A stretch of DNA of 64,000 bases, from contig CBDEVW010000003.1 of assembly GCA_965243755.1 (NCBI GenBank), positions 1,612,001-1,676,000 of the forward strand, in the 5' to 3' direction. Made by a program: the position numbers and the translations under genes. Shown piece by piece: positions 17,595-27,500 of the stretch (position 1 is the stretch's first letter; every line of letters starts with the position of its first letter). The notes under the pieces are model-generated. The model had not been told where the DNA came from, ran no database searches, and worked only from the letters and a program-made list of their open reading frames with translations. The stretch comes from JANSWY01 sp965243755. GTDB lineage: Bacteria > Bacteroidota > Bacteroidia > Cytophagales > Cyclobacteriaceae.

Positions 17595-19760
17595 ATGAAA
17601 AATTTCATTTTTGCTTTACTCCTGTTTGCCTGGTCCTGTGCGCCTAATGAACCTGTGGAAGTTCTCAAGTGGAAACAGCAGGCAGAAAATATCACCATCA
17701 TCAGGGACGCATATGGCGTGCCTCATATCTATGGTAAAACTGATGCTGATGCTGTTTTCGGCCTATTATATGCGCAATGTGAAGATGACTTCAATCGGGT
17801 AGAAAGAAACTACACCTGGGCAATAGGCAGATTGGCTGAAGTGGAAGGAGAAAAAGCGTTATACAGTGATTTGCGGGCAAGGCTATTCATGACCAAAGAA
17901 GAAGCAATTGCCAACTATGAAAATAGTCCTGATTGGTTGAAGAAATTGTGCAATGCATTTGCCGATGGCATCAATTATTACCTATATACTCATCCCGAAG
18001 TAAAACCAAAACTCCTCACCAGATTTGAACCATGGATGCCCATGTACTTTAGTGAAGGGTCCATCGGTGGAGATATTGAAAGAATATCGACCGAAAGGAT
18101 CAAAGCTTTCTATGAATCCCGGTCCTCACTAGCGCTGAACGCATATGATGATGGACTGATTCACCGTGATCCATACCTGGAGCCTGTGGGTTCCAACGGA
18201 TTTGCCATATCCGGAGCAAGAACCGCTAGTGGCAATGCAATGCTTTTAATTAACCCACACACTTCGTTCTTTTTCCGTGGAGAGGTGCATGTGGTAAGTG
18301 AAGAAGGGTTGAATGCCTATGGAGCGGTCACCTGGGGACAGTTTTTTGTTTATCAGGGCTTCAATGAAAAAACGGGCTGGATGCATACCTCTACCTACAC
18401 AGATGTGATTGATGAGTTCAAAGAAAAAGTGATAGAAAAAGATGGCCAATTAAAGTATCAATATGGTGATGAAATGCGGCCAGTTGAAACGGATTCCGTT
18501 GAGCTCTCCTGGGCAGAGGACAATCAAATAAAAACAAAAAGATTTCCAGTTTTTCGCACACATCACGGACCTGTCACACACATGATTGATGATCACTGGG
18601 TGGCCACTGCAATGATGTGGGAACCCGTAAAGGCCCTCTCGCAATCTTACATCAGAACCAAACTCAACAACCATGGTGAATTTCGAGAGATGATGAATAT
18701 ACGAACCAATTCCAGCAATAACACGGTCTTTGCCGATGCTGAAGGTAACATTGCTTATTACCATGGTAACTTCATTCCAAAAAGAGATGAACAATTTGAT
18801 TACACTAAGCCAATTGATGGAAGCAATCCACAAACAGACTGGAATGGTTTGCATGAAGTGGACGAATGTATTGTTGTGGTGAATCCTTCTAATGGTTGGA
18901 TTCAAAATTGTAACTCCACGCCATTTACCTGTTCCGGACCAGAAAGCCCAAAAAGAGAAGATTTTCCCAAGTATATGTCTATCAACAAAGAAAATTTCCG
19001 TGGAATTCAGGCGGTAAGACTATTGACCACCAAGGATGATTTTACATTAGATAATTTAATTGAAACGGCGTACAATCCATACCTCACGGCTTTTGAAATA
19101 CTGATTCCGAGCCTTGTCTCTGCATACGACCAGCGTCCGAACCCAGAAATGAGAGCGGCTATCGACACACTTAGAAATTGGAATTACCGTGTGTCTGAAG
19201 GTTCAATTGCAATGAGTCTTGCACACTTTTACGGTACCAACTTCTTAAAAACAGGAAATTTCCCTGAAGGCTCGAGTCATATGGAGAAAATCATTCACTT
19301 CAGTCAAAATACGTCTACTGAAGAGCGACTGGCAGTTTTTCGATCAACTTTGGACCAGCTAAATACTGATTTTGGTACCTGGTCAACTCCCTGGGGTGAG
19401 ATCAATCGGTACCAGAGAAATGATGGTAATATTGTACAAAACTTTGATGACAATAAGCCAAGTACACCAATTGGCATGGCCTCTGCAAGATGGGGAGCTT
19501 TGGCTTCCTTTGGAGCCTACGCCTACCCAGGCACCAAAAGAATTTATGGAACACATGGGAATAGCTTTGTAGCAGTGGTCGAATTTGGTCCAAGACTAAA
19601 AGCAAAAAGCTTACTTGCCGGTGGTCAAAGTGGAGATCCTTCTTCGCCACATTTTGATGATCAGGTAGAAAATTACAGGAATGCAATCTTCAAGGACGTC
19701 TTATACTATCGTGAAGATGTAGAAAACAACGCAAAACGAACCTACAAGCCAGGGGGTTAG
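17595..19760 (+). CDS. Penicillin acylase-family lipoprotein amidase
   Basis: 721 residues from the ATG at 17595 (the 24 upstream codons carry no signal). The signal ends in FAWSC, so the mature protein is lipidated. Ntn-hydrolase of the penicillin amidase family (PF01804): the alpha-chain start ITIIRDAYGVPHIYGKTDADA, the linker, and the beta-chain nucleophile Ser200 in VGSNGFAISG, exposed by autocatalytic cleavage after Gly199, followed by LLINPHTSFF. Relatives hydrolyse N-acyl-homoserine lactones, beta-lactams or acyl peptides; the substrate here cannot be told. The tight match of all hallmark segments suggests an active enzyme. Confidence 0.85.
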   Translation: MKNFIFALLLFAWSCAPNEPVEVLKWKQQAENITIIRDAYGVPHIYGKTDADAVFGLLYAQCEDDFNRVERNYTWAIGRLAEVEGEKALYSDLRARLFMTKEEAIANYENSPDWLKKLCNAFADGINYYLYTHPEVKPKLLTRFEPWMPMYFSEGSIGGDIERISTERIKAFYESRSSLALNAYDDGLIHRDPYLEPVGSNGFAISGARTASGNAMLLINPHTSFFFRGEVHVVSEEGLNAYGAVTWGQFFVYQGFNEKTGWMHTSTYTDVIDEFKEKVIEKDGQLKYQYGDEMRPVETDSVELSWAEDNQIKTKRFPVFRTHHGPVTHMIDDHWVATAMMWEPVKALSQSYIRTKLNNHGEFREMMNIRTNSSNNTVFADAEGNIAYYHGNFIPKRDEQFDYTKPIDGSNPQTDWNGLHEVDECIVVVNPSNGWIQNCNSTPFTCSGPESPKREDFPKYMSINKENFRGIQAVRLLTTKDDFTLDNLIETAYNPYLTAFEILIPSLVSAYDQRPNPEMRAAIDTLRNWNYRVSEGSIAMSLAHFYGTNFLKTGNFPEGSSHMEKIIHFSQNTSTEERLAVFRSTLDQLNTDFGTWSTPWGEINRYQRNDGNIVQNFDDNKPSTPIGMASARWGALASFGAYAYPGTKRIYGTHGNSFVAVVEFGPRLKAKSLLAGGQSGDPSSPHFDDQVENYRNAIFKDVLYYREDVENNAKRTYKPGG

Positions 19761-19826
19761 AATTTTGGATCTTGGATTTAGAATCTCCCAATATATGTGA
19801 CTGAATTAATAATTTGCAGCTTTTTT

Positions 19827-19933
19827 CAAAACGACCTTTTGTTTCACCTGAAACGACCTGTCGTTTAGGGTCAAACGACCTTATGTTTTGGGTCAAACGA
19901 AAGGTCGTTTTGGAGAGACAACCTTATGTTTTT
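19827..19933. repeat. Tandem degenerate 22-bp repeat (AAACGACCT...GTTT)
   Basis: About five units of 18-24 bp between the convergent acylase and menB genes. Units contain AACGACCTTTTGTTT, AACGACCTGTCGTTT, AACGACCTTATGTTT, AACGAAAGGTCGTTT and GACAACCTTATGTTT. The AAACGACC/GGTCGTTT halves are inverted copies, so each unit can form a small hairpin. The 268-bp gap holds no gene I can support. Could be a binding-site array, a 3' mRNA structure or a simple dispersed repeat. Confidence 0.7.
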
Positions 19934-20028
19934 AAAAATCCCTGGATTTACAACCCTATAGGTTACCCCAATCACATTCCATAACCTGGTAAAAAACTAA
20001 GAACTAAAGAACCAACAGCTAACCATAC

Positions 20029-20871
20029 TCAAGGAATCCACTTGATCTCCTTGAAATTTGGTTTTCGTTTTTCGAGGAAAGCATTGCGACCTTCTTTAGC
20101 TTCGTCGGTCATGTAGGCCAATCTGGTAGCTTCACCGGCAAATACCTGTTGTCCCACCATTCCATCGTCAGTTAGATTGAAGGCAAATTTGAGCATTTTT
20201 ATGGATGTTGGGCTTTTTGCAAGAATCTCCTGTGCCCATTGGTAAGCAGTGTCTTCTAATTCGGCATGTGGAATTACGGCGTTAACCATACCCATCTCAA
20301 AGGCCTCCTGTGCAGAGTAGTTTCGGCCAAGAAAGAATATTTCACGCGCTCTTTTTTGTCCAACCATTTTAGCCAGATAAGCCGAACCATAGCCTCCATC
20401 GAAACTGGTCACATCCGCATCTGTCTGCTTGAAGATAGCATGCTCTTTACTTGCCAGTGTCATATCACACACGACATGAAGACTGTGACCTCCTCCGACT
20501 GCCCAACCAGGCACCACTGCGATGACCGCCTTTGGCATAAACCGGATCAAGCGCTGTACTTCCAGAATATTTAATCGTGGCATGCCATCATCATCTACAT
20601 ATCCCTGGTGACCCCTGGTTCTTTGATCCCCTCCGCTACAAAATGAGTAAACACCATCTTTGGTTGAAGGTCCTTCTGCAGACAGAAGCACAACACCAAT
20701 GGAGGTATCTTCCCTGGCATCCAGCAAAGCTTCGTGTAGCTCCAGGACAGTTTTTGGGCGAAATGCGTTTCTTACATTAGGACGGTTGAAGGCGACCCGG
20801 GCTACCCCATCGCATTTTTTATAGGTGATATCTTCGTATTCTTTTACTGTCTTCCAGGCAATGCTGCTCAT
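20029..20871 (-). CDS. menB: 1,4-dihydroxy-2-naphthoyl-CoA synthase
   Basis: 280 residues, crotonase superfamily. Closes the second ring of the naphthoquinone head group from o-succinylbenzoyl-CoA in menaquinone biosynthesis. Motifs: RVAFNRPNVRNAFRPKTV, the MenB-specific FCSGGDQRTRG, oxyanion-hole segment PGWAVGGGHSLHVVCDMTLAS, TSFDGGYGSAYLAKMVGQKRAREIFFLGR with the MenB Asp/Tyr pair, and the C-terminal EGRNAFLEKRKPNF. Length and motifs match the family well. Menaquinone is the only respiratory quinone of most Bacteroidota; the polyprenyl synthase at 37.6-38.5 kb would supply the side chain. Confidence 0.95.
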   Translation of the reverse strand: MSSIAWKTVKEYEDITYKKCDGVARVAFNRPNVRNAFRPKTVLELHEALLDAREDTSIGVVLLSAEGPSTKDGVYSFCSGGDQRTRGHQGYVDDDGMPRLNILEVQRLIRFMPKAVIAVVPGWAVGGGHSLHVVCDMTLASKEHAIFKQTDADVTSFDGGYGSAYLAKMVGQKRAREIFFLGRNYSAQEAFEMGMVNAVIPHAELEDTAYQWAQEILAKSPTSIKMLKFAFNLTDDGMVGQQVFAGEATRLAYMTDEAKEGRNAFLEKRKPNFKEIKWIP

Positions 20872-20890
20872 ATCTTGAAAAATTTTGCCG

Positions 20891-20919
20891 TAAAATTAGA
20901 ATTTTAAACGTGACAGCAA
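20891..20919 (-). promoter_or_regulatory. Candidate menB promoter
   Basis: On the minus strand TTG (20919-20917), 18-nt spacer, TAATTTTA (20898-20891), one mismatch to the Bacteroidota TAnnTTTG box. Predicted start near 20884, 13 nt before the menB ATG. It lies downstream of the terminator at 20955-20985, so menB need not be read from the transcript ending there. Confidence 0.4.
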
Positions 20920-20954
20920 AAAAAAGCACCTAATAATTGAGCAGGGAATAAAGT

Positions 20955-21053
20955 AAAAAAGGGCTAGCAAATATGCTAACCCTTTCTACTATTCATCAAC
21001 CATCTGTCTTACGATTTGATCAATAATGTAAACGGGCGTTTACTTGATCAATC
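20955..21053 (-). ncRNA. Candidate small RNA, copy 2 (box plus terminator)
   Basis: Minus-strand element with, in order, a TTG/TATCTTCG promoter-like pair (-7 at 21067-21060), a 7-bp hairpin GTAAACG-CC-CGTTTAC (21028-21043) flanked by two TTGATCAA palindromes, the 15-nt box GACAGATGGTTGATG (20994-21008), and a terminator stem (20958-20985) followed by six T. The terminator has one G-U pair that forms only in the minus-strand RNA, fixing direction. The same box/terminator arrangement occurs at 2225-2316. Predicted RNA is about 100 nt. Ends are estimates and no known RNA family was recognised. Confidence 0.45.
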
Positions 21054-21253
21054 ATGTTTCGAAGATAGAGTAAAAATATCTGCCCGATCAACGCAATTCG
21101 TTGAACACATCAATTCACTGGTCGAATGATGAGAATTGCCGGTTAAATGGATTGAAGAAATTAGGCCTAAAAACAGTTGGTTGCAACACAATTCCTTGAA
21201 TGCTAAGGTATTAATCGGTATTTTTCAGGAAGGAAATAGGCACAGTTTTAACA

Positions 21254-21691
21254 ATGAGTGAGTTTTATCAACTTGAGCCCGAAGCTGCCGGAGAGGTAGG
21301 CACGGGATCTGTAATAGACAGAGGAGTCAGACCCCCTAAGGTGGAGTACCTGGAATATACGCTCAGTGGTTGGCTGGGAGACTGCCTCATAGAATCTTAC
21401 CCTGTTTATATGATAACGCTCATGGCGGCCAATGAATTGACTACAAACCTGCACAATGGTTTTAAGATCCGTGAAGCTCAAATCACCATCAGCCCATCAG
21501 TAATGGATCTGTACCCCGAAGCAGATATCCCTGAATTTCGTTGGCTGGAAGTCTTCGGCACACCTTTTAAAAATGATTTTGGCATCAAAGACAGTATGCT
21601 GATCGTAAGCAATTCCGCATTCCAGATTTTGAAAAAGCATGGACTGAAGAATTGCGATGTGGTTGGGTTTAGTAAGCGCTCGGGAGAATAG
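21254..21691 (+). CDS. Protein of unknown function, resembles Imm11/DUF1629 immunity-type proteins
   Basis: 145 residues, no signal. It begins MSEFYQLEPEAAGEVG, has a centre segment GWLGDCLIESYPVYMITLMAANEL and ends with a segment LIVSNSAFQILKKHGLKN that looks like the C-terminal repeat of DUF1629/Imm11-like proteins (a short beta strand then a helix ending in a Leu/Asn turn). That resemblance is by eye and weak. It lies 50 bp upstream of the first CHAT protein gene on the same strand, so co-expression is likely. If immunity-like, its toxin is not adjacent; the RHS toxin candidate is on the other side of the CHAT gene. Confidence 0.55.
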   Translation: MSEFYQLEPEAAGEVGTGSVIDRGVRPPKVEYLEYTLSGWLGDCLIESYPVYMITLMAANELTTNLHNGFKIREAQITISPSVMDLYPEADIPEFRWLEVFGTPFKNDFGIKDSMLIVSNSAFQILKKHGLKNCDVVGFSKRSGE

Positions 21692-21741
21692 TATCTACCA
21701 GTCAATTAATCGTGCTAGCTTTGCCTCCAAAAAAGTCAATC

Positions 21742-24486
21742 ATGTTTCAATCTCTAAGGGTAACATTTGTCATTTTGTGTTTTACTTTAACCTCTGGTCA
21801 TCATGGGTTTTGTGCTGAAAATGATAGCACAAATTTCTTGATAAAGCGCATGGAAACAAATCTTCATCAAAGTGAGTCCCTGTACAGATCATATCTTTTT
21901 GATTCCAGTTTTCAGACCATTGAGCTAAACCTTGATTCAGCTTATATCAATTCTCAAAATAGTGAAGTAAGAGAGCTGATTTTAAAAAGTTACCAACAAG
22001 CAATAAACGTTCTCAACAAATCACATAAACTTGAAGAAGCAATAATTCTGGGAAATGAAGCATTACGACTTGGCGATATAGATCATTCCAGAAAGTGTCA
22101 TATAATCCGCCTGATAGGTAATAGTCACAGAAAGCTTGGCAGACTCAATGAAGCTAAAATTCATTCAAATCGAATCATAGATATATGCCAAAAAAATATT
22201 GTTGAAGGTTCAGATTGGCACATAGCAACTGCATATCAAGCCTTGGGCCTGATTTATATGAGGGAAAACAACCTGAAAAGAGCGAAAAATTGCTTCCTTT
22301 ATTCCTTTAAATATTTCAATCCCAGCAATTCAAATTCAAATCAGTTATTGCAGGCCTATGGCAATGTCTCAATACTGTACTCGCAACTCAACGAATTAGA
22401 TTCATCATTACATTATGCACAAAAATCACTTGAGGTTCTCGATGATTTCATCGGTACCCCTTTAGAATCAAGGATCCCACTGTTTAAAGCTTTAATTTTC
22501 ACCAATATTTCTGATGTCTATTTTAGAAAAGGAGACACTTCAGAAGCTCTTGAGTTAAGTAAAGAAGCAGTGAATATTTATTCAGCCATGCTTGGAGAGG
22601 ATAGTAATCAGGCAGCCTGGGCAAGATCGGTATTTGGACAATACCTGGTCAATGCGGGAAGGCATCAGGAAGCTATTGCTCAACTTCAGAAAGCACTCCA
22701 GGGCATCAAGAAAATCTACCCCGACGATAATTCAAAATCTATCTTCTGCTATGTTAATCTTGGTGAAGCCTATAGAAATCTAGGCGATCCCAAAAAAGCT
22801 TTACGTTACTACGACTCGGCATTGTTAAATAATCCAAAATTAGCGATTCATGGCAATTGGATTTATTCTGATACTCAAAATGCCATCCTTTCCTTGCAGT
22901 ACCGATTACAAGCTACTGCGGAATTAAATGATGTTGATTACAGAATTGTGCTAGACTCGACATATAAATCCTTTCTCACTCAAGCTCAATATATCAACGC
23001 TGTTCTATCACATAATTTACTTGATCTGCAATTGATGGATTTTGCCAGTACTATAATTGAGTCCTATGACTCCATTTATGAAATTTCAGGTGATCATGCT
23101 GCCATTGATAAAATTTGGCATATCATGGAAATTACTAAAGCAAGAAGTCTCTCCGCACAACACAAACTTGTGGGTACACTGGCCAATTTACCTGATGAAA
23201 TCAGAGAGGAAGAGAGAACACTTCGTGACAGCATTCAGTTATTGATGAGTCAAAAATTAAATTTCAACAAAGATTCGCTAATCTACCTTCTGGACAACAG
23301 GCTGGCCTCACTTCATGAAGCAATAAAGAAGAAATATCCCAAATATTATAATGCAACATCGATAGCAAAAATTAAGGATCCGGGAGTGGTGCAAAATGCA
23401 CTGAAGAACAATGAGTTGTTAATGACATTTTTCCAACATAAGGATCAAACATATATCTTATTGATAACCAAGACAGAGATTCATCTTGATAGGATAAAAA
23501 ATGGAGATCCGGAGCTTTTAAAAAATCGTATTACCGCTTTAATAGGTAAACATGCAAACGAAAGCATCAATGATTTAATTATCATTCCGCATGGGAATGT
23601 ATGGAAGGTAAACTTTGACCTTTTAAAGTCTCCGGTGGATCCTAATGTATACCTAATTGAGCAGTATGCCATTTCATACAATTACTCTGCTGACATATGG
23701 CTGAATGCTGAGAAATTAAATAAAAGTAATCATGAAGTGCTGGCCTTTTCATTTGGAGATAGTAAGCTGGGCGGTGGTAATATTCAATTTCACTCGCTCA
23801 GATCCAAAGTCAGCGAACTTCCGGGAACAGTCCATGAAATAGAGGCCATCTCAAAAATTATGGCAGGTAAGTATTTTTATGGTAATGAGGCAAGTGAAAG
23901 TGCATTTAAAAGATATGCTAAAGATTACGACATCCTCCACATAGCAGTTCATGGAGAAATATCTGAAAGAAATCCTGATGAATCAAAACTTATATTCTTC
24001 AATGATGGGGACTCTATTGAGGATGGTGAACTTTATGTAAAGGAACTCTATCAAATGGAGTTGAATTCTCAATTGGCAGTACTTAGCGCCTGTAATACTG
24101 GCATGGGACGGGTTCAAAATGGAGACGGAATACTTAGTCTTGGCAGAGCATTCTCCTATGCCGGAGTACCTGGATTACTTCTTACCAGGTCTGAGGTGCC
24201 TGATATCTCCACGCCAATAATTATGCAATCATTTTATGAAGGGCTCAATTCCGGATTAAGAAAGAGTGAGGCGCTGAGGTTAGCCAAACTGAAATACCTC
24301 AATGAAATGGCCGGAGATTTAACCAAAGACCCTAAATACTGGGCTTCATTTTATGTTCTTGGTGATAACAGCCCTATCACCAGTAACAGACCTTTCTGGC
24401 CATATGCACTCGTGATCGTAGCTATTTGCTTATTGGCTTTTACTGTATTGAAAAGAAGTAAGGCTAAAACTGAGATAGAGACTTAA
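21742..24486 (+). CDS. Periplasmic TPR-CHAT protease with C-terminal membrane anchor
   Basis: 914 residues from the ATG at 21742 (an upstream GTG would add ten residues). Order: signal peptide (ends near FCAEN), TPR-like helical repeats at about 50-420 (for example ALGLIYMRENNLKRAKNCF), coiled linker, CHAT domain at about 610-860, one membrane helix (WPYALVIVAICLLAFTVL) and basic tail KRSKAK. The caspase-like dyad is His737 (HIAVHGE) and Cys784 (LSACNTGMG). Topology predicts protease and repeats in the periplasm, tail in the cytoplasm. A paralogue with the same layout is at 31485-34199. Activity is inferred from the dyad; substrate unknown. Confidence 0.85.
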   Translation: MFQSLRVTFVILCFTLTSGHHGFCAENDSTNFLIKRMETNLHQSESLYRSYLFDSSFQTIELNLDSAYINSQNSEVRELILKSYQQAINVLNKSHKLEEAIILGNEALRLGDIDHSRKCHIIRLIGNSHRKLGRLNEAKIHSNRIIDICQKNIVEGSDWHIATAYQALGLIYMRENNLKRAKNCFLYSFKYFNPSNSNSNQLLQAYGNVSILYSQLNELDSSLHYAQKSLEVLDDFIGTPLESRIPLFKALIFTNISDVYFRKGDTSEALELSKEAVNIYSAMLGEDSNQAAWARSVFGQYLVNAGRHQEAIAQLQKALQGIKKIYPDDNSKSIFCYVNLGEAYRNLGDPKKALRYYDSALLNNPKLAIHGNWIYSDTQNAILSLQYRLQATAELNDVDYRIVLDSTYKSFLTQAQYINAVLSHNLLDLQLMDFASTIIESYDSIYEISGDHAAIDKIWHIMEITKARSLSAQHKLVGTLANLPDEIREEERTLRDSIQLLMSQKLNFNKDSLIYLLDNRLASLHEAIKKKYPKYYNATSIAKIKDPGVVQNALKNNELLMTFFQHKDQTYILLITKTEIHLDRIKNGDPELLKNRITALIGKHANESINDLIIIPHGNVWKVNFDLLKSPVDPNVYLIEQYAISYNYSADIWLNAEKLNKSNHEVLAFSFGDSKLGGGNIQFHSLRSKVSELPGTVHEIEAISKIMAGKYFYGNEASESAFKRYAKDYDILHIAVHGEISERNPDESKLIFFNDGDSIEDGELYVKELYQMELNSQLAVLSACNTGMGRVQNGDGILSLGRAFSYAGVPGLLLTRSEVPDISTPIIMQSFYEGLNSGLRKSEALRLAKLKYLNEMAGDLTKDPKYWASFYVLGDNSPITSNRPFWPYALVIVAICLLAFTVLKRSKAKTEIET

Positions 24487-24496
24487 ATTTAAAATG

Positions 24497-24524
24497 ATCA
24501 GAGCCTCGTTGTTGAGGCTCTGAT
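24497..24524. terminator. Bidirectional terminator between CHAT and RHS genes
   Basis: Perfect 11-bp stem ATCAGAGCCTC/GAGGCTCTGAT with loop GTTGTT, 10 bp from either stop codon of two convergent genes. GC content of the stem and position support termination in both directions; flanks are A/T-rich without a long T-run. Confidence 0.7.
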
Positions 24525-24534
24525 TATTCTAAAT

Positions 24535-27500
24535 TTATTCGGTAAGCATATCGATTGAAATTTTATATGTCTGATTTCCATGAACAACCCTTCCTTGTTT
24601 TATCCCCGGAGAATCATATGTTTTTGCGATATCCGTAACTCCCTTTCCAGATGTAAGCTGTACGGAAAAAATTGATATTGAATTATTTTTATATGATACT
24701 TTCTTGTTCTCTTTAACGGTTCCGGCTAGCTCACCTCCCGCTTCAAACACAGGTGTTTTAAGTCCAGCTCCTAGTTTAACAGCAACAGAGGACTCTAAAT
24801 CCTTTGAAGTACTAAATCCAACATCAACTACCAACTCCTGCTCTGCAATTTCATCTGATCCCCATCCATTTGGATCATAATCGCCAGAATTAGACTCGCT
24901 TTCTGATTTTTTAGAAATTTGAACTTGCGTTCCAGGTGCTTTATGCTTCGTCGATTTATCTTCATCTGAGGTTATAAATGGCATATTCTCATCAAGTTTA
25001 AATTTTCCTGTCTCTGCATCTTCAATATAATTAAGAATTACTGTTATTTGCTTAACAGGAACAAACTCCTCGCTATCTTCGCCCGTTGCTTTGGAAATTG
25101 TAACTACAACAACAGGTCCCGGTCCCTCACCTCTCACATCGACAAACCTGATTGGATTATTTGCGGCATAGACATATGGACTCCAAACATGATATTCTTC
25201 AGCTTTGGGGTCAATGGTAAAAAACCTTCCCAGAGCAGCATCGTGGAATCTTGATTCGTATTCATACCATCCTGTCGCTTCTTCAAATTCTTTACCATTA
25301 TACAAATACTCATTCTTCGGGCTGGTATGCCATGAGTTAAACGTCAACCCAAAAGGATAATAATCATCCCGCTGCACTACCTGACCTTCTTCATTGATGG
25401 TCACACGCACATTCCCAAGGTGGTCTGTCAAATGGTATTCATGGTCAAAGCCAGGGCCATCCAATACCACCCTTCCCTCGGCGTGATTGAAGAAACTTAA
25501 CTGACCATTTACATAGTGCTTTCCTGCCACATAATCGGTATGCTCTGAGTTTTGCCCGCTGATGACGGATTTACTAAGTTTGATTCCAGTAGCATCATAC
25601 CAATAACTTACTTTATCCCCATTATCAAAGTACACTACTTTGGGCAGATTAAGGATATTATAAGTAATGGCGCTTATCCCTTTATTCAAATCGCTTGTCA
25701 TGTTTCCATTGGCGTCATAAAAGTATTCCTGAGATGAAGTGGCTCCATTAATAAAACCATCCGTTGAAGTACTGGCATCTTCCACACTTATCAACTGATT
25801 CCCTGCATACTCATAGGTCAACTGATCAATTACACTATTGTCCCGCTTTCTGGTCAATGATTGAATATTTCCGTTGTGGTCATAATTCACATTACTCAGG
25901 TCATAAAAACCATTTTTGGACTGACTTTCATAAGTGGCTCCTTTAATTCTTCCCAATGGATCATACTGATAAGTGAAACTTTGTGTCTCATCAATTAACG
26001 GTGATCCAGGAAAAGGCGTACCCCCAATCGACTTCCAAATAATTTTCCCAATATTTCCATTGTATTCTCCGGCAGCATCATATTGAAGCTCCATACCAAA
26101 TTTATCATCCCCTGTTAGTGCATTTCCTCCACCATTGATCCTGGTTAACCATCCACGGATGTTGTATTCGAAATCAACCTGTTGAGCAAAAGTCCCAGAA
26201 GATTGCTTTCCGAGGTTTTTGGTTTTCAACTCACCAAGGGCATTGTACTCGTTAGTTACAATTTGTTTATCACTTTTCAGCACACCATTTTGCTCGATGA
26301 TCTGCTGTGTAGAGAGCAACCGATCAGCATGGTCATAAGAATATGCTTCTGTAACTTTCAGCACATCTGATGAATAAATTGTGGTATGAGTATTGGTTGT
26401 CCTGTCAACCAAAGCGGATATTTCATTGATATATTCGTTTTCAATGACATCCTCTCCGTCCAAATGATTCTGAGATTCAATTTTAATTGGCCTGTACCGA
26501 TTATCGTAGAAAGAAAGTGTGGTTAGCCATTTATCCTGCCCAAGTACTCTTACTTTGGTGCCAGTTATCTGGCCGATTGCCTTTTGGAGCGCTCCGCCAG
26601 GGAAGGTTACCTGCGTAAAATCATAGTCATCATAATAGGTGACAGTTAAGAAACAAGAGTCATTCATCACTTTGGGAAATGCCGTATTGGTATACCCATG
26701 AAATGAACTCCCCCTTTTTTCTGACCAGGTGGTAGTTGGTGATGGAGCGTTTTCAAAGTAGTTGTTCACAACCTGTTGCATGGCATTTTGACCCTGCAAA
26801 TCAATCCAGTAAATTCCAGTTAGAACTGGTCGGTTGAGTTCATCATATTTGGTAAAGAGCCACTCAAACCTTTTTCTTTGGTTGCCATCCTGTGTCAGTA
26901 TCAATCGATCCCTGTTATCATACACCATGTAAACCCAATCGGCTCCAGGGATGCGTTTCTCTACCATTCGGTTTCTGTGGTCGTAGCGATAGCAATACAT
27001 CCATTTCTTTTGAAACGCTTCGTCGTTCAGGAGGGCCCAGTTATTTCCGGCATTTACGATTTCATTCATCGCTGCGGGAGGAATTACATACCTTAAGTTC
27101 CCCAGGTCATCATAAACATACTGTGTACTGATATAAGAATTGACCATCCGCTGAGATGCTTCCTTCTGTTGTTTTAAGATCAGCCTTCCCTGCAAATCGG
27201 TAAACTCTCTGACTTCTCCTTCTTTGTAATATTCATTCTCATCTGTAGTGATGTTCAATTTCAACTCTCCTGGCAGGTAATTCCCATTTCCATAATTAAT
27301 CAATCCACTTTCATCTACATTGAGCACTTTCACCGGGATATCAATTCCAGTATTGAAATCAACATTAACATAGTAAGTCATATCAATGGTATGTTGCCCA
27401 TCTATTTTCCAAACTTCCCCGGGAGCAGCCTGTTTCATTACCCGGTTAAGGGGTGAAGACTCAAACAACTGTTCACTGAAAGCATAGTTCCCGGTATTGT

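Larger units (their letters stand above)
20872..21253. other. 382-bp intergenic region between divergent genes
   Basis: Holds the menB promoter (about 20891-20919), a minus-strand small-RNA candidate with terminator (20955-21053) and, to the right, the presumed promoter of the gene at 21254 (a TTG at 21192-21194 and TATTTTTC about 20 nt further on is the best candidate). I see no coding region in it. Confidence 0.5.
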
